Source: Tolypocladium sp. Sup5 PDA-1 (taxonomy: Eukaryota; Ascomycota; Sordariomycetes; Hypocreales; Ophiocordycipitaceae). From it: a DNA stretch of 64,000 bases. The translations under genes and the position numbers were made by a program. Below are positions 21,601 to 35,300 of the stretch, one piece after another (position 1 is the stretch's first letter; the number at the start of each line of letters is the position of its first letter). The notes below the pieces were generated by a model. The model searched no databases and was not told the DNA's origin. It saw only the letters and a program-made list of their open reading frames with translations. The stretch lies in assembly GCA_000750105.3 (NCBI GenBank), contig JPHH03000104.1, positions 1 through 64,000 on the forward strand, in the 5' to 3' direction.

Positions 21601-24600
21601 TGCCCCCCCTATGGCGACAACATGCTGCAGGCGTGGGCTGCGGTGCGGTGCGTAGGATCTCCGATGCCGTGTAACGCGAGCTCCATCTCCGATGGGGGCT
21701 GCCAACACAAGGCCGTTTTGGGACACAGCTCAACCTCCGGGAAAGGACGTTTGATTAGATCCCGCCACCGCCTTTCGGGATAAACGGGCAAAACGGCCTG
21801 TGGTGAGTCGTGGCCAACGCTCGTTACACGGCGTCCCCCACGCTCCCGCCTTGCCGCTCGTTCAGCACGGCAGGGGGACGCTGAGTGAGCGGATGAGTCC
21901 TTTTGGGTAGCCAAGGTCGCCGTCAAAATGGCCGCTTGTTAGACATGCAGCCTGTCGGGGAAGGGTCGCTGTCAACCAATTTGCGGGACTGTCACGACGT
22001 CAGCCATGCTGGGCGTGACGGATGCGGCCGGGGGCGCAACGACGTACCGCAACTCGACTCCTCGAGCAACCTGAATGCTCCAATCATTGACCAAATCGGA
22101 CGACAGTCACGAACCCTTGGCCGGGCGCCTGCAGGCGCAGACGGGTCGCCGTGCAGCGCAAGCATTGAGCGCAATGTCGGTGTAATTATCGGCGCAGCGT
22201 CCACCGTCATTATGCACGACGGCATGGATCCTGCACGCCTCTGCCATCGTATCCCGCGTTGAATCGATAATCGAAATACGACGAACCAAGCATTCGTCGA
22301 GCCAAGGGCTTGGGGGGCCATGATTCGGCCACCGCCAGAGCCTTCCGAGAATCGTGTGAAACGCCAACTGAATGATCCGAGGAGTCGGCAGACTTCGCCG
22401 TGAGTGATGATGGCGATGATGTTGGAGACACGCCCACGGCATGTCAAGCCGCCCCCCGGCGCGGCAGGGTCCATATGCAAGTCCCAGGAGCATGTCGGAA
22501 AATGGCAGAAGCATGAGACTCAGGTCTGAATGGGATCACGTAGGAATAGAAAGGCCTTCCTAATCCGTTGCGACATGCGGGAAACCGGGGTACCAACGAC
22601 AGCCGACAGCCGCATCGCAACGTTGACTCTCGCAGGGGCTGTTGTTGGCACCGCTGACGTTGTGTGACGTACGAAGGCTTCGTATCGTCTCCAAGGGCGC
22701 CAGATATCTGCCACTGAACTCAAGGCCATAGGATGCAGACACTGTCTGAAATACCGTGATGCCTCTTTTTCTAATAATTTCTTAGATCGGTTCTCTCTGG
22801 CCAGGAGACTCCTCCTGGCAGTCGCTTGTGTTGCAGTTGCGCTGCACGCGAACAGCAACCCACGGGTGCTGTAACTTTTCGCACATCAGCAAGTTTCTGG
22901 CATGACATTGAAGCCCTATCGCTGCCACTTGGCATACGGATAAGCATCCACGAGTGTCCGCACTCGTTGCTCCATTTATAGACTCGTTGAAGGAAGAGTG
23001 GTCCAGCAGGGGCAAAAGTGTTTCGTTTCCCAACAACCGTTGAGTGCCAAGTATGTGGACCTCCAGGGCCAACTCAACAAGGGCTCGTGAAACAAAACAA
23101 ATGAGCCGCAATCTGGTAACCGTTCAATTAATAAAAGTCCACGTAAAGCTGTCAGTGACATTTACCTGAAGACCCTGAGTTGTTGCCATTCTTGGCTGCG
23201 CGATTCGAATTGATGGTTGGCCAAGGTCCGTTTCCGCGCACGGCAAAAAGCAAACAAGGAAGTATGGAAATCGCCCGAGCAAAAGCAAAGATGGAGACAG
23301 TACGGAGTATTGACAAAGGAAGACCGAAACCCCTTGCAAAACCTGTTTGGCCAAGCCGTCACTTAGAAATTGCGCAACAGGGGCAGCGTAAGACCACAAT
23401 GACAAAGAGAATGCCATTCTCACCAGATTATGAAGCCCAGAGAGAGCCTCTCAAGACCCCATGACCAAGACTGGCGAGTTTGGCGACAGCGCCCTCAGCC
23501 ACCACAAAAGTAAGGGTTTCCCTGTCCATGTCGACTTTTGTGTGGGGAGAAGAGGAGCAGCAACAGGGGAATCGAGGCCCGCTCAACCGCTCTTTGCCCC
23601 TTGTACTCGTACTTGGCCATCACGGTGCGGCCGACGATGGTCTTGTCAAACCCGCTTCATCGCCCGTAGGAGCCGGGATTAAGGCCGTCGTTCATCCTTT
23701 CAGCCCTGGCGCACCATGTGATGCTCCATCTTGGTTGCGCATCTCCCGCCGAGGTTTGGGAGCTCCGCTTATAGCGGATCAACTTGGTTGACAACGGGCA
23801 TCGTCGGTATCCGGGGACGGCATCCTCCCCTCCGAAGATGTGCAGGCGATCAGGACACCCCTCCCGTCGCCGTCTTGTGCATGGGAGCCGAGGTTGCAGC
23901 CACCCGAAACTCACGATAGTATCCGATGATGTGTCCCGGAGGAAGGATGACGGACTCAACTCGACGCTATCTGACTCGTAATCTCCTTTGCCAGATTCGC
24001 GACCAAGCCAGCATCTCCCGCTGTTCACATCCGGCCGAAACGAGGACAATCTGGTGCTGTGGCGTCGTATCATGCCCGGAAGTGATCGCCCGTAGCGCGA
24101 CAAGCGGTAGTTCCCGTTGGCTAGTAGCCGGCGTGTCTGGCCGAGCACTTCGCGATGCATCGTGGTACAGCCTCCAAAAGCGGGATTTTTCATCGTTTGA
24201 CATGCTCGCGACGTTGATTGATAGCATCCGTGCCTTCGGGGCATACCCGTCAAAGGGTTTAGAGGGACGGCCAAAGTGGAGATTCGACGTCCTTCGCTCC
24301 TCAAGGATGGCGCTTTGACGGCTGCCCTGCCAGCCAGTCGGGCCAGACAACGCTGTGGATAATTTGCCCAGGACGGAATATGTCGATCATGGGAAAATAG
24401 CATACGGAGTACGGAGTAGGTAGACACGCTGTTTTTGGCGGCGGGCGCGAAGAAACGGCCCTGACCCGCCGTCTCGGTGATCGTCCATCCAAGAAGTTGG
24501 GCCTCCCGGCCGGGCCCGAATGCCTGGGCCCCAATCGCACGGAGTAGCATCGTGTCCATCTCCCTACGGGGCCTCGAGATCTGTGCGTGACGCCCCTCAA

Positions 24601-25848
24601 GATTTGGTACCACGATGACAGCAAGCAAGGGCCATCGTGGGACCACTCTTCGATTCGACTTAACCGCTCCCGTGGTGTACGCCGTGGCCGTATGTCCGCA
24701 ATCGTGACCCGAGTCTTCCAGCTGGCACATGTCTTCCCATCCAAGCAGTACCTCCGTGATAGATCTGCGGACGTCGAACACAAGCCACAACTCTGTCAGG
24801 GGAACGACTTCTCCGCCACGATCTGATAATAGAGTTCCCCGATGAAACGGCGAACCCAAGGGGTGGCTGTGCCTGCGTTGCAGCCGGACAACGTTGTCGC
24901 CTCAAGCGTTTGTAGAAGACGTCTCCGTGGCAGACATCTCCGTGGCGACTACGGACTAGACTGTGATAAGCGATTAGCGCCAGCGCCCGTCAACGTCGCA
25001 AGTAGCCGTTGTGATAGGGCTAGTTGAGCGCTAGACGATGGCAGCCGTCCATCTGCCAGCATGCTCCAGTTTAGGAACTTCAGAGGGCGTGGCCCGTGGA
25101 GCCAGCCGGTCTGTGTGGCAAGAATCACGCGGGTTTGGTCTGAAATGATGTATGCGTTACTTCGGCAAGCTTCAGGTGAGGCATCCCGAATACTGCGGTC
25201 CTTATGAAACAGCCCACGCACGAAGCATAGCGTGATGCTAACTTGGACGCCACCACAGAATCCAACACCTCATTAGATTGATGATGATGTCTTGGGATTC
25301 GGGAAGCATGGAACTTGTCCGTGTGGCTTGTTGGTTTACCCCGGCCTCAACGACGACTCGGCATCGGAGCCGGGAGTTTTTGCCCACCCGGAGCTGGGAG
25401 CCTTCCGTTGGAAATTTCCTAATTGGGAGCGTGGCGCTCTGGAAGGCCGTCAGCGGAGCGCCAAGGTGAGCCTGGGTCGAGACTCTGCAATTAGCGGACG
25501 CCAGGCGCGGTGGGGAATCCATGTTCGCCATCTACTCGTATGTAGGGCACTGAGGATGCCTTCTGGATTCCTTCTCCAACGCCCTTTGGGTGCCGTTTTT
25601 GGCTCCGTCGAGGCGTCCCGCTACCGCCCAGTTGGTCAAGTTTCAACGCCATCAGCGGACGAACCGTTTGGACTTGTTTCGTTTCTGGCCGATTTAGGCC
25701 ACACTCGTTGCCTAACAGAATCGACGCCGTTGGGCGATGCGATTGGCCGTGAAATGCGATTGGTCGCCGGCCGTCGATGCCACGGCTCTGGCCACGGGAC
25801 CGGGTCACGCCATCTTGGCCTTGAACGTGTCCCCTGAACCCGACCGGT

Positions 25849-25872
25849 GGCCAGGCCAGGCCAGGCCAGGCC
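25849..25872 (+). repeat. Tandem (CCAGG)n repeat
   Basis: Nearly five head-to-tail copies of a 5-base unit (GGCCA/CCAGG), in non-coding sequence. Confidence 0.85.
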
Positions 25873-28800
25873 ATCTGGGACAGACAGCCTCGGTCGGCTG
25901 GCTTCCCCGGCAATCGCTGCGTGTCTTTGCTTTAACTTTCCATGGACCTCTATCATGAGTCCATCGTGATCCGCATATGTGCACGCTGTGGGTAAACGTC
26001 GACCAGATCGCATCATGTACGGAGTACGACCCACCAGATTGGACGATCTGGGAACGCCGCCAGGGACTTTTACCACATCGAGAGGGCGTGTCGACGCTCT
26101 CGTTGACGAACACCGGAGCGATAGCCGACGCACAGCCATCACACTCGCTCCCAAGGGCCAACACGCGGAGGTGACTGGACAGCGTGGTGAGTTTCAGCCT
26201 GATGCCGGGACTACGGCCGATGGTGGCAAGGTGGCATAGACTTTAGGTTGAGTTGCATTTCCCCTGTTTTACCGTCAGTGGCCACTCTGCACACACATGG
26301 CGTCCAGATGCTGGCGTGCACATCACGAGGTTCGCCGTTACCGTTGTAGCTTCGTGGTACCACGTGGTACTTTGTCGTTGTCCTCGGGAAGCGCGATGTA
26401 TCCGTGTCTCTGTCCCAGTTTCAGTTGGTCCCATTTGGGAAATCCGACGAGTCGTCATTATCGCGTGTTCCCAGGACCAAGTGGCTGGTGGTCGAGTGCT
26501 GAGTCCGTCTGCTCTGCTACTCGTCCGTAGTCCGTACGAAGTAGTACCTGCAGAAGTTCCGGCTGGAAGGGATGTGGCGGTTGGCTTTGCTGCCCGCATC
26601 GACCAGAAGCTGGAACGTGCTTTTTACGTCTCTTTACAGCAAAGATGCTTATTGAAACGGTAATAAAGCGGATGAACTTCAGAGAGCGTGGGGTGCAATG
26701 CGGGTTTTCGCTTGCTCAAGTGCCGCTGCTGAGCCTGGTTGACCATGACGCGGTTTCAAGCCCCAGGGTCTCGATGAGGCTTGTCGTGTCTCAGGTATCA
26801 GCCTCCTGTCGCTCGACGCAGGGCGAGCGACATGCGAGCAATGTCACACCGAGCCGTTCCTGCCGCTGAAGCCGTTGGCCGTTCCCTGAAGAGCAATACC
26901 TTGTCTCTTGTACACCGTCCACCTTGGTGGCTTGCGAGGCGCACTTGAGATCATTCATCATTGGAAGGATCTCGGTAGCTCGTGTTCAGCGCGGGATGCC
27001 TGCTCTTGAGAGCGGCTTCTCTCCCGCGATGAACCAGCTTCACCGTCAAGCTTCGGGGAACAAGTGCCTGGGTATCCGTACCTCCGCCGAGGCATGTGTC
27101 AACTGTGCAAGCTTGATGCCTGCGGAATGATGACGATCCTACCCCAACGAAGCCATGTGCAAACTACCGTTAAAGCCGTAGCCAATGCCATTTGAGCCTC
27201 ATGTGGGGAACGCACTCTGGAAGATGGTGTAGTCCGTATTTGTGTCCAGAATGCGACTGCGAAGGTGACAAGGCGGCCGACTCCGTAAAGACCGCCCCTC
27301 TGCCCCCTCTGACCAGTGGCAGAGATCGGTCATGTACCAATCGCTGCCAAAGCCCATGACCAGGATATAGCGCCTTGTGGCTCAAAGGACCGACCGTCCC
27401 CTCTGCCACCGACCAACCGAGTTGCCAAGCACCCAAGGACCCATACCGGTCTGTGGCTTCACAAGTTCCGGCGTTGTGCAGTTCATGCTTTGTACATTGT
27501 GCGGAGGACGGTTCAGGTGTCGCTGGATGGCCCAAGGCGATTCTAGGTCGCCCTGCAGCGATGTTCCCTGCTAGTCCGCAGTCATTGGCCGTACTCGTAT
27601 GCTATCCGTCCAACCGTCCAAGTACCGGTAGATCCACCGCTCAACCTAAAGAGCACTAGCGAACGCCAGCGAAACAATAGTAGAGTTCATGCGAGGCACT
27701 GTCGATGAGTGGGGAAGTCTTTTGGTAGCAGAGCTACGACTGTGTGCCATAGGGCTATTGCACTGGACCACTGAGGCCCGGGTATTTCAAAGGCAAAGAT
27801 GCCCTTGAACGTCATACTAACACGCGCGGCCCTGGCGGTGGCAATACCCGCACCGGGACAAATGGCGAGCGAATGTCGTAGCACAGCGAACCGTTGAACT
27901 GCCAGGGCTTCGGAAATAGAGGATGCAAACAGTTGAGAACGGCTGGACCGTGCCTTGCAGTAGTAGGCGTCTGCAGAACCGGGTGTTGCCGGCTGGTACT
28001 ATACCGCAGGGGCGTGCTGTATAGTGTGTCGGCGTCACTTCGCGTCCACGGCGTTCACTCGGTTGGTGCCTCATACTTGTACGAAGTGCCCACGGCCTTT
28101 CTGCAGTCTTGTTTCATCGTCAACGGCCTCAATTGGGCTACTGCCCTGCGTTGGACGAATGCCTGTGCACAAAGGACCGGCGGGGCCCCCATCATTCCCA
28201 TCTCGCCAAGACGGCCAGCCCACAAGCAACCACACCCACCGTTTTGGGCTTGAAACGAAACTTGTTGATGGACTGATTGCGTTGGTCTCCGTATCGTGCC
28301 TTTGTCTCCCTTTTCATTCGGCCTTGGCTTCCGGTTGCTATACCCGACGACGATATTTCTGCTCCCAGGACAGGAATACTATGGGTAGACCTCACCAAGT
28401 CGCCCTTGGCGTGTCACTCACTGGGCACGGCCGCTCTGGCGCTGCGCAGTGCGTGCCTGGAAAGATGCATCGACTCTCAGGGGCGAGCCGCCGCAGATGC
28501 CTGGGCTGGTTTGCCAAATCCATCATCGGGATTCGCCATTGTAGCCGTGACCTCCTGCAATCTCACAGAGCTGCGTATGTAGTCCAGCCGCACCGTAGGA
28601 ACGTGGCAGGTCGGTTGTGTCTGGGACGCAGGGTCCCGCCCAAGATAGCTTCGCGCCACCAATGACAACGTTGCCGAGGGGTCCGGTACGTGTGTGTCAA
28701 TCGTCCATCAGCTTTACTTGTCACGACGATGACAAGATCCGGGGACAGATGAGGCCGGTGGACGGTAAGCAGCCGCACGTCACTGCGCCCGCAAAACGGT

Positions 28801-29326
28801 TCTGACAGCCGTGGCCTAGGCTCAATTGTGAAAGTCGTCCGAGGTGATCGCTGGCCCGATTAGCCCGCGCCGGGAGGAGGGACGCTCGATCGGAGTGGCG
28901 TCGAGGTATACGAGCAGGACTGCCCGCCAAGTGAGCCAGCCTTGCCCGCCAATGGCCGAAAGTCGCGAGTCCGACACACGGACACTTCGCGATGTCGCTT
29001 ACGGCGAGCAACGAACGGGAAGTGTCACAGCACGTGTTGGTGGCGTCGTTGGCATCGCACGGAACCGTGGGAGGCGCCGGAGCCACCGCAACTTCACCTG
29101 GCACGTGGCACACATCGTTTGCAAGCCAGTGTTTCGGCTCGAGTTGGAAGACGGGCGAAGCGGCCGCTAGAGCCGTGATAATTCCATATCGGGATTGAGA
29201 TTGCTGTCGACCAGCAGGGCCGTGTCACGGGACACCTTCACCCTCCACCATCCGTGTCCACATCCACAGTCGTCGCCGAGCATTGCAGGTCCTCATGTCC
29301 GCAGGTCCTAGAATAGGTAGCACCAG

Positions 29327-29349
29327 TAGTCCGTAGTCCGTACTCCGTA
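29327..29349 (+). repeat. Overlapping TAGTCCGTA / TACTCCGTA cluster
   Basis: Three overlapping copies of the recurrent 9-base word (two TAGTCCGTA and one TACTCCGTA) lie back to back, sharing their TA ends. It is the densest example of the word family found throughout the desert. Confidence 0.8.
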
Positions 29350-32300
29350 GCTTTTGCTGTCCTGGTTTCCGCCCCGATGCCTGTCGCAGAAGTGTTGGCC
29401 AGGGTCCGACCTAGCTCATGTTTCGTCGCGCAATATCCTCCTCTTCTTGGGCAAGTTGACGCAAAATCAGGTCATTTCTCTGCCTATTCCTGCATGTTTG
29501 AAGAGCGAGCCCGCCTTTTCGCTCGCGGCTAATCGCAAGATCGCCTTGGTGCACATGGCCAAGGCGATATCGTCCGAGACGAGTTTTTCTCTCTCCCTGC
29601 ACTGCACGAGATGTAACGGCCAAGTTTCCCATGCTACCTTGGGGACTTTTGCCAAGGCGGTTGTTTAGAAACTCGTACGGCTTGTCCCGTAACGAGTTGG
29701 CGAGCCATGCGGGCGGGCGGATGGCCAGTGGAGAAGACGTCTGTAGAGCACAGGCTGGGAAGCCTCACCGTTTCTTCGACGCTGGCATTGCCCTGCCATG
29801 GCATGGCATTGCCATGCGCCAGTGGGGTTTCCCAATGGGACGCAAATTGCTGAGAGACACCCAAAAAGGCCTGTTGAAGATGATGGTGTCGAGTCTCCAC
29901 CCGCTCTCAGTTGCTGCCATGTCGAGATGGACATGTAGGCCAGGTACCGCACCCGTCGTGCCACCTCACCCCATTACCTGTATTCGCACCTTGGTGGAGG
30001 TGACGGGCGGGCGGGCTCGCGTGGCATGGGCCCACGGCGAGGTGCAGCAGCGCATCCAGAAGCGGAGATGGCGGCCAAGGAAGCAGCCCCCAAAGTTGCT
30101 TCAGCTAGAAGAAGCCACTGCGTTTCTGAAAGGGGCTTTAGAAGGGCACGAAACGAAGCCACCGCCATAAGAGGAAGTGTTGAGTGGCCAGCTGCAAGTC
30201 GGCTTGCGCCTCCGAGTGCCACGACCGTCGGCGAGCGCCAGAACAGGCATCGCACGTGTTTGATTGCTCCGCGGAGGCGCAGACGCGGGAGACGCCCCCG
30301 GAGAAGCTGCCGGCAGGCATTGGATGTTGGATGGCGGCCAACTTCGACGAGCAGCATCACCAACACCACCATGGCTGGCGGCGCTGGCTGGGCTGGGCTG
30401 GAGGGCTGGATGGATGGCTGGCTGCAGGGGTCGAGGGGCCAGACATCGCTCAGGGCGATCAGCAGTGCGCAGATGGATTGGCAGGCCAGCTAGTGACGAA
30501 ATCGCAGCCCTTTCAGGTGCTGCTCGCGAATCATGTCGGCGTGATGTGCGGCGCGGGACTGATGCGGCAGACGATGCTGGCAGGGTCTCGACTCGTGGTT
30601 GACTGGGGTGCTCATCGAACAGCGCGGGGTTGAGGGCGAGACCTCTCGTTGGTCCATGTCTAGGGTACGACGTAGGTACGGATGCCTGCCCGGCTCTCAG
30701 TCATTGTCAGGCCACTTGCCCAGCGGCCAGAGGCATAGCGCCCCGTCCAAGGGCCTCTACCATACATCCACCCTCTGCGAAAACGCCTTGCAGATGCGAT
30801 TGGGAGGGGAGCCGAAGGCTGCGATACGGTGGCTTCCAGGCCAGGCCTAGCACTTGCTGTAGCTTGTGCCTCCCGCGCTCTTCCAAGTTCTCCGTGGGGG
30901 GATGCTGGATGCTGGCGGCATTTGCGGTTATCGTGACCCGTCGAGGCCGCTTGCAATAGACTTTGGGCCACGGCTCAAGAATCAGGTGAGAAGACGGACC
31001 GCGTAGGCGGACTTCAAAGACTCTGGAACCCGGCCCAACCTGGCTTCCAGCGCCAGCCACAGCGAGCTAAGGCCATTGGACTCAGTCAACTTCCAAACCT
31101 TCAATCGTCGACGCCCTAGATCGTGGACTCTGTTAAGTAATGCGCCCCATCGTCGACGGAAGAGAGATCACGGCGTGTCACCCCTGTACCTGGAGAGTCG
31201 ATCAAGCCCCAAGGTAGTCCGTCTTTTAGGCTTTTAGCAGCCTCCATGTGCCCGCGAGATTGAAGTGTATTTGTAAAACCCTGCGCGCTGTTCGAGGCGC
31301 CAAGTGAGCTACAGTAGATAGTTCCACCCAAAAGCCATCCCTAATACCAATGGGATGTCACTGCTTGACTTTGGTCGACATGAGCCCTACGAGAGCATTC
31401 GACCCTGGAACCCGGGCAGCGCCGCCAGGCAGTTCGATGCAGACGCGTTGTTACCCCAAGATGCCAGACACCCACATCGCAGCGCGCTGGACAATAATAG
31501 AGTCGCCATCAAGGTCCATCGTGGATGCGGACGAAGCAGAGTTTGGATAGATAGGGAGCTTGGGTATCCATATCTACTCCGTACGCCAGGAGGAAAAAAA
31601 ACTGACGGATCGGCGCCGTGCCTCCACCCCCATGCCATTGTATCTCGGCTTGTCGATGGGACTACCTGCACAATCGTCATCGTCCCCGTCGGCGGCGGAG
31701 TCGACATGGCTACGTTGCCCCCTGGGCTCCCTGGGGCTTCCCTGGAGATTTCGCCGTCGACCCTTGGGGAGCGCAAACAAAAACCTACGGCACAGGTAAC
31801 TTTTCACTTACAGGCCGTAACTAAGTGGCGATGGGGACGAGATCTCCCGTCCCCTGAAACGCTCGTCCCGGTGTTGTAGTGGCTGCTGATCCGGTCCGTG
31901 ACCGGCCCAGTCCTTATTACCACGAGGCAATGGGGCGTATGTACAGTACGTAACTGGAGACAAGGGACAGGCGATGGTGTCAGTGCCGGACGTTGCTGTT
32001 GTTTGATTTGATTATTCGCCGCATCTCCTTGCTAGCGGCACCAGCAGACCGCTATCCAGATTACTGCGCGCCGGGGCAGGTGAAGGCGGACGCTGCGCGA
32101 CTCAGAATGCCTGCGTCGATGCGCAGATCACTTGTCCCAATCGGCGGTAACACGAGATTTCGCATGCTGGGCTGGTTGCGAAACCTGGAAAGCCGATGAC
32201 TTGTCACATGCCACCTGGGCTTGAACCCCCGTCGGGCCCCTGGTGATGAGCCGCCACATCTGATTGTCAAATTTGAATCGGCCTTTGCACGGCGATGATT

Positions 32301-35300
32301 GTCTGTGAGCCCACGGTGGCACGGAGATTGTCCACTATGAGTGCGCTGCCTGGCCCTCTGCCTCTGGGCACCCATGCCCGCGAGGCGTTCGATGAAGAGC
32401 GGGGGAATGAGACAACGAACTTAGACTCGGGCATTTTTTTTTTACCTTCCACGCGCTCGACTGCCGGCGGATGCGCTCCCACGGACATTTGTTGACCCGA
32501 CTGCCCGTAATACTTGTGCAAGGACTCCGTACACGCGGCAGAGGAACGCGGTACAGAGCTCGTCGCACGAGGAATGGAAAACATGCATGCCAGCAGTGCC
32601 GAAGTTTATCTACTGTAGGTGCCTTGCCTTGCACAACCTCGTAGGGCGTAGTCCGGAGCGGCAGTGGTACCGGGCTGGCCAGTGTTCGACGGACGGTTCC
32701 TGGCCCGCCCGCCATGCCAACGCCTCGGTCCCGCTGCCGACTTCAGGCTGGCAAATGCAGCCGGGTATCCGTACGGCACCCACCTTTCATCAAAGACGAC
32801 GTGCAGCCTTTGCCTGGCGCGGCTGCTGCTCACGAGGCGGTGAGAGGGACGGCTCGCGGGAGTCGCCAGCAGATTGCAGAATATCTCTCGGTCGTGAGCC
32901 TTGCCCGTCAGAGCGAGGGAAGCAAGGAGGAGGAAAGCGCCTGCCGTCCGTCTGTGCAAACAGATACGCCCGAAAGCACGTCAGTCGGCCGTAAGAAGCC
33001 CGAGAAGCCATATGAAGATCAATCTCCGTTCCATTGTGCGTGCGGACTACGCACATGATACATGCCAGGTTTCTGCGTCGTACTAGGTGTCAAGCTGCAC
33101 CTCGCCACGATGCTCTCAGTCCCTGGTCCATACGCGCCGTGCCGGCTCCGGCTCATGCCCTCATGCTGCCGTCTGGTGGCCGACTGACGGCCCGGTGAAA
33201 TTGGCCGCCCTCCGTAATTCCACCACGGCAGTCCGGAAGATGCAGCTTCTGGGCCACGGGTTAAGGCATAAAAGGTTCCGCCTCGCCATCGCCGGCGTCC
33301 ATCGGGGCTCCAGGTCCAGCGACCACGATACGATGCAGAGACCGTGACGACGTCGAGAGAGACACAGGCTTGCCAGGGCACCAGTCAGACTGTCCCCACG
33401 CCCAGCCTGGTAGCTGATCGACAGGCGCGGGAATCGCTCCCACTGCCCGCGTCGTGCTAAGGTTCACGTGAGACCGGGGTTCCATGTTGCATTGCTTGCT
33501 TGCTTGCGTGCCTTTCCCGGGGCGTGGTGTCCTAGACAACTCCAGGACCGGCTTGTCTGCCCAATGCCAATGCCGGGAGGCTTACCGCTGGGCGGGTAAA
33601 GCCAAGTCAGTTGGCAGACCAGCCTTGCCAGCGTAGCACTCCGTAGTCGGTAGCAGGATAGCGTCATTTGGCACCGAGGACGAAGTGGTTCGCGGCTAAC
33701 GACGAGAACTTGGTACATACGAGTACGGCCAACGTGGGTGGCTGGCTCCCACGCTCCCGACTGAAACCTTGTGCAGGACTGCCGAATGATCAACCGTCGC
33801 GCCAGGCCATGGACGGGGCTGAGTTGCAACTTGCAACTCGACCTGCGTGCTCCGTACCCCTACGGCGCCGTACCGTATGAAATTGGCCATCTCGCTACTG
33901 GCGAAATCTGTCACTCTGCCCACTGCCGCCGTCATCGACAACATCTCAGGCATCTAGGGGGTGAAATGGCAGATGAGACTGCGATCGATTGATTGGCTAC
34001 CCACTGGGCAGTGCCGGCTCCACCCTCCGTCCTCGCTTAAACTTCACCGGAGAGTCTGGGCAGCGGGAGGCGAGTCCAGAGCCTCGGGCCGGATTGGTGA
34101 TTCTGTAGTCGATACAGGAGGCAGAGGACCCAAACCCAGGCGATATTGCTTGCTCGCACAGCGACACCACGGACATCCGGGCTACCCGTCAAGAATAGCC
34201 GGCGGGGAGGCAGGTATCAGAGTTTCAATTAGAGTGCCCCCAGGCTTCGGGAAAACAGACATGGCTCTCGTACTCGCAGTCTGTAGATCACCGACACGGG
34301 CAGCATGACGATGATAGATGAGCCCTCATCATGCAAGGGCCGCCCATGGAGACATTGCAGAGCCGTGGACGCTCCTGGCCAGTGACCGCAGTGGAGGCGG
34401 CGGGCTGCTCAAAGTCTCTTCACCCATGCCGCAACACACTCGGGCATATCTCGCAGATTATAAGCAGGTACGGCGCGACTACTGTACTCGTAGGGGAAAA
34501 GCCTTGATTGTCCGGCCGTCGTGCGCTATTGACGGCAAGCGTAGCCCGTAGTCTGTACTGCACCTGATCACGACGCCCCACCGCTTACATGTACGTACTC
34601 GTACAAACCGAAGAGTGCCCGTTGTGATGCCATCATCGCCATCAGTTCCGCGTAAGGGGGCTTATCATTTACCCCTTTTGGCTGACAGGGACGGACTTTC
34701 AACTGACGGGCGGGCGGCCGACGGACGACTGGGGTGGGCGCCGCACCGTATCGTATCGCCAGGCGTGCAGTTGACACTGATGATGGACAACTGACATATC
34801 GCTTCTGACAGGCTTGGGTGGCCGCCAGGCTATAATTGTGATTAGGGCGCCGGGGAAGGGGAGCCTGGCTTGCGCCACGCAGAGCGTCATGCAGGCAGCG
34901 AGCAAGCGACTGCAGGTGGCATTTGCCGACAGCTCGAGGTCTTGGTGATCGTGATTTAAAGCGCATTTCATGTATCTTGCCGTCCACCACATAACAATGA
35001 TGCCCCAGCCTTGCCTACTTCGCAGCAAGAGGGGCAGAGACAGATAGAGCATTGCCGTGGTGCTACACTAAAACTCGACTGCTAGGAGCACCGGCTAATA
35101 CTACAGACTACCGTGCGAGTCTACGACCATGCTAGTTGGCAGAGAGTGAGGCCGTCGACATGCTCGCATCAGTAACCTCCCATTCGGCCCGTCCAATTCG
35201 GTTAGCAGAAACAAAACAGCGAGCACGCGTCTTGCGCTGGACCTTCGGTTAGAGCTGTCAGCGCGACTAGCTAGCTTGACTCACAGACGCGAGGCTTGCT

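Noticed and set aside
22782..23111. Cys-containing 109-codon minus-strand frame that resembles a small secreted protein
   Set aside because: It begins with TTG, has no signal peptide from an ATG, and third-position use is neutral. A spliced small gene cannot be excluded but is not supported.
23657..24859. A 400-codon open frame on the minus strand inside the desert
   Set aside because: It starts with TTG, has near-even third-position base use unlike the neighbouring genes, is Arg/Ser/Gly-rich without hydrophobic periodicity, and shows no motif. Long chance frames occur in GC-rich DNA.
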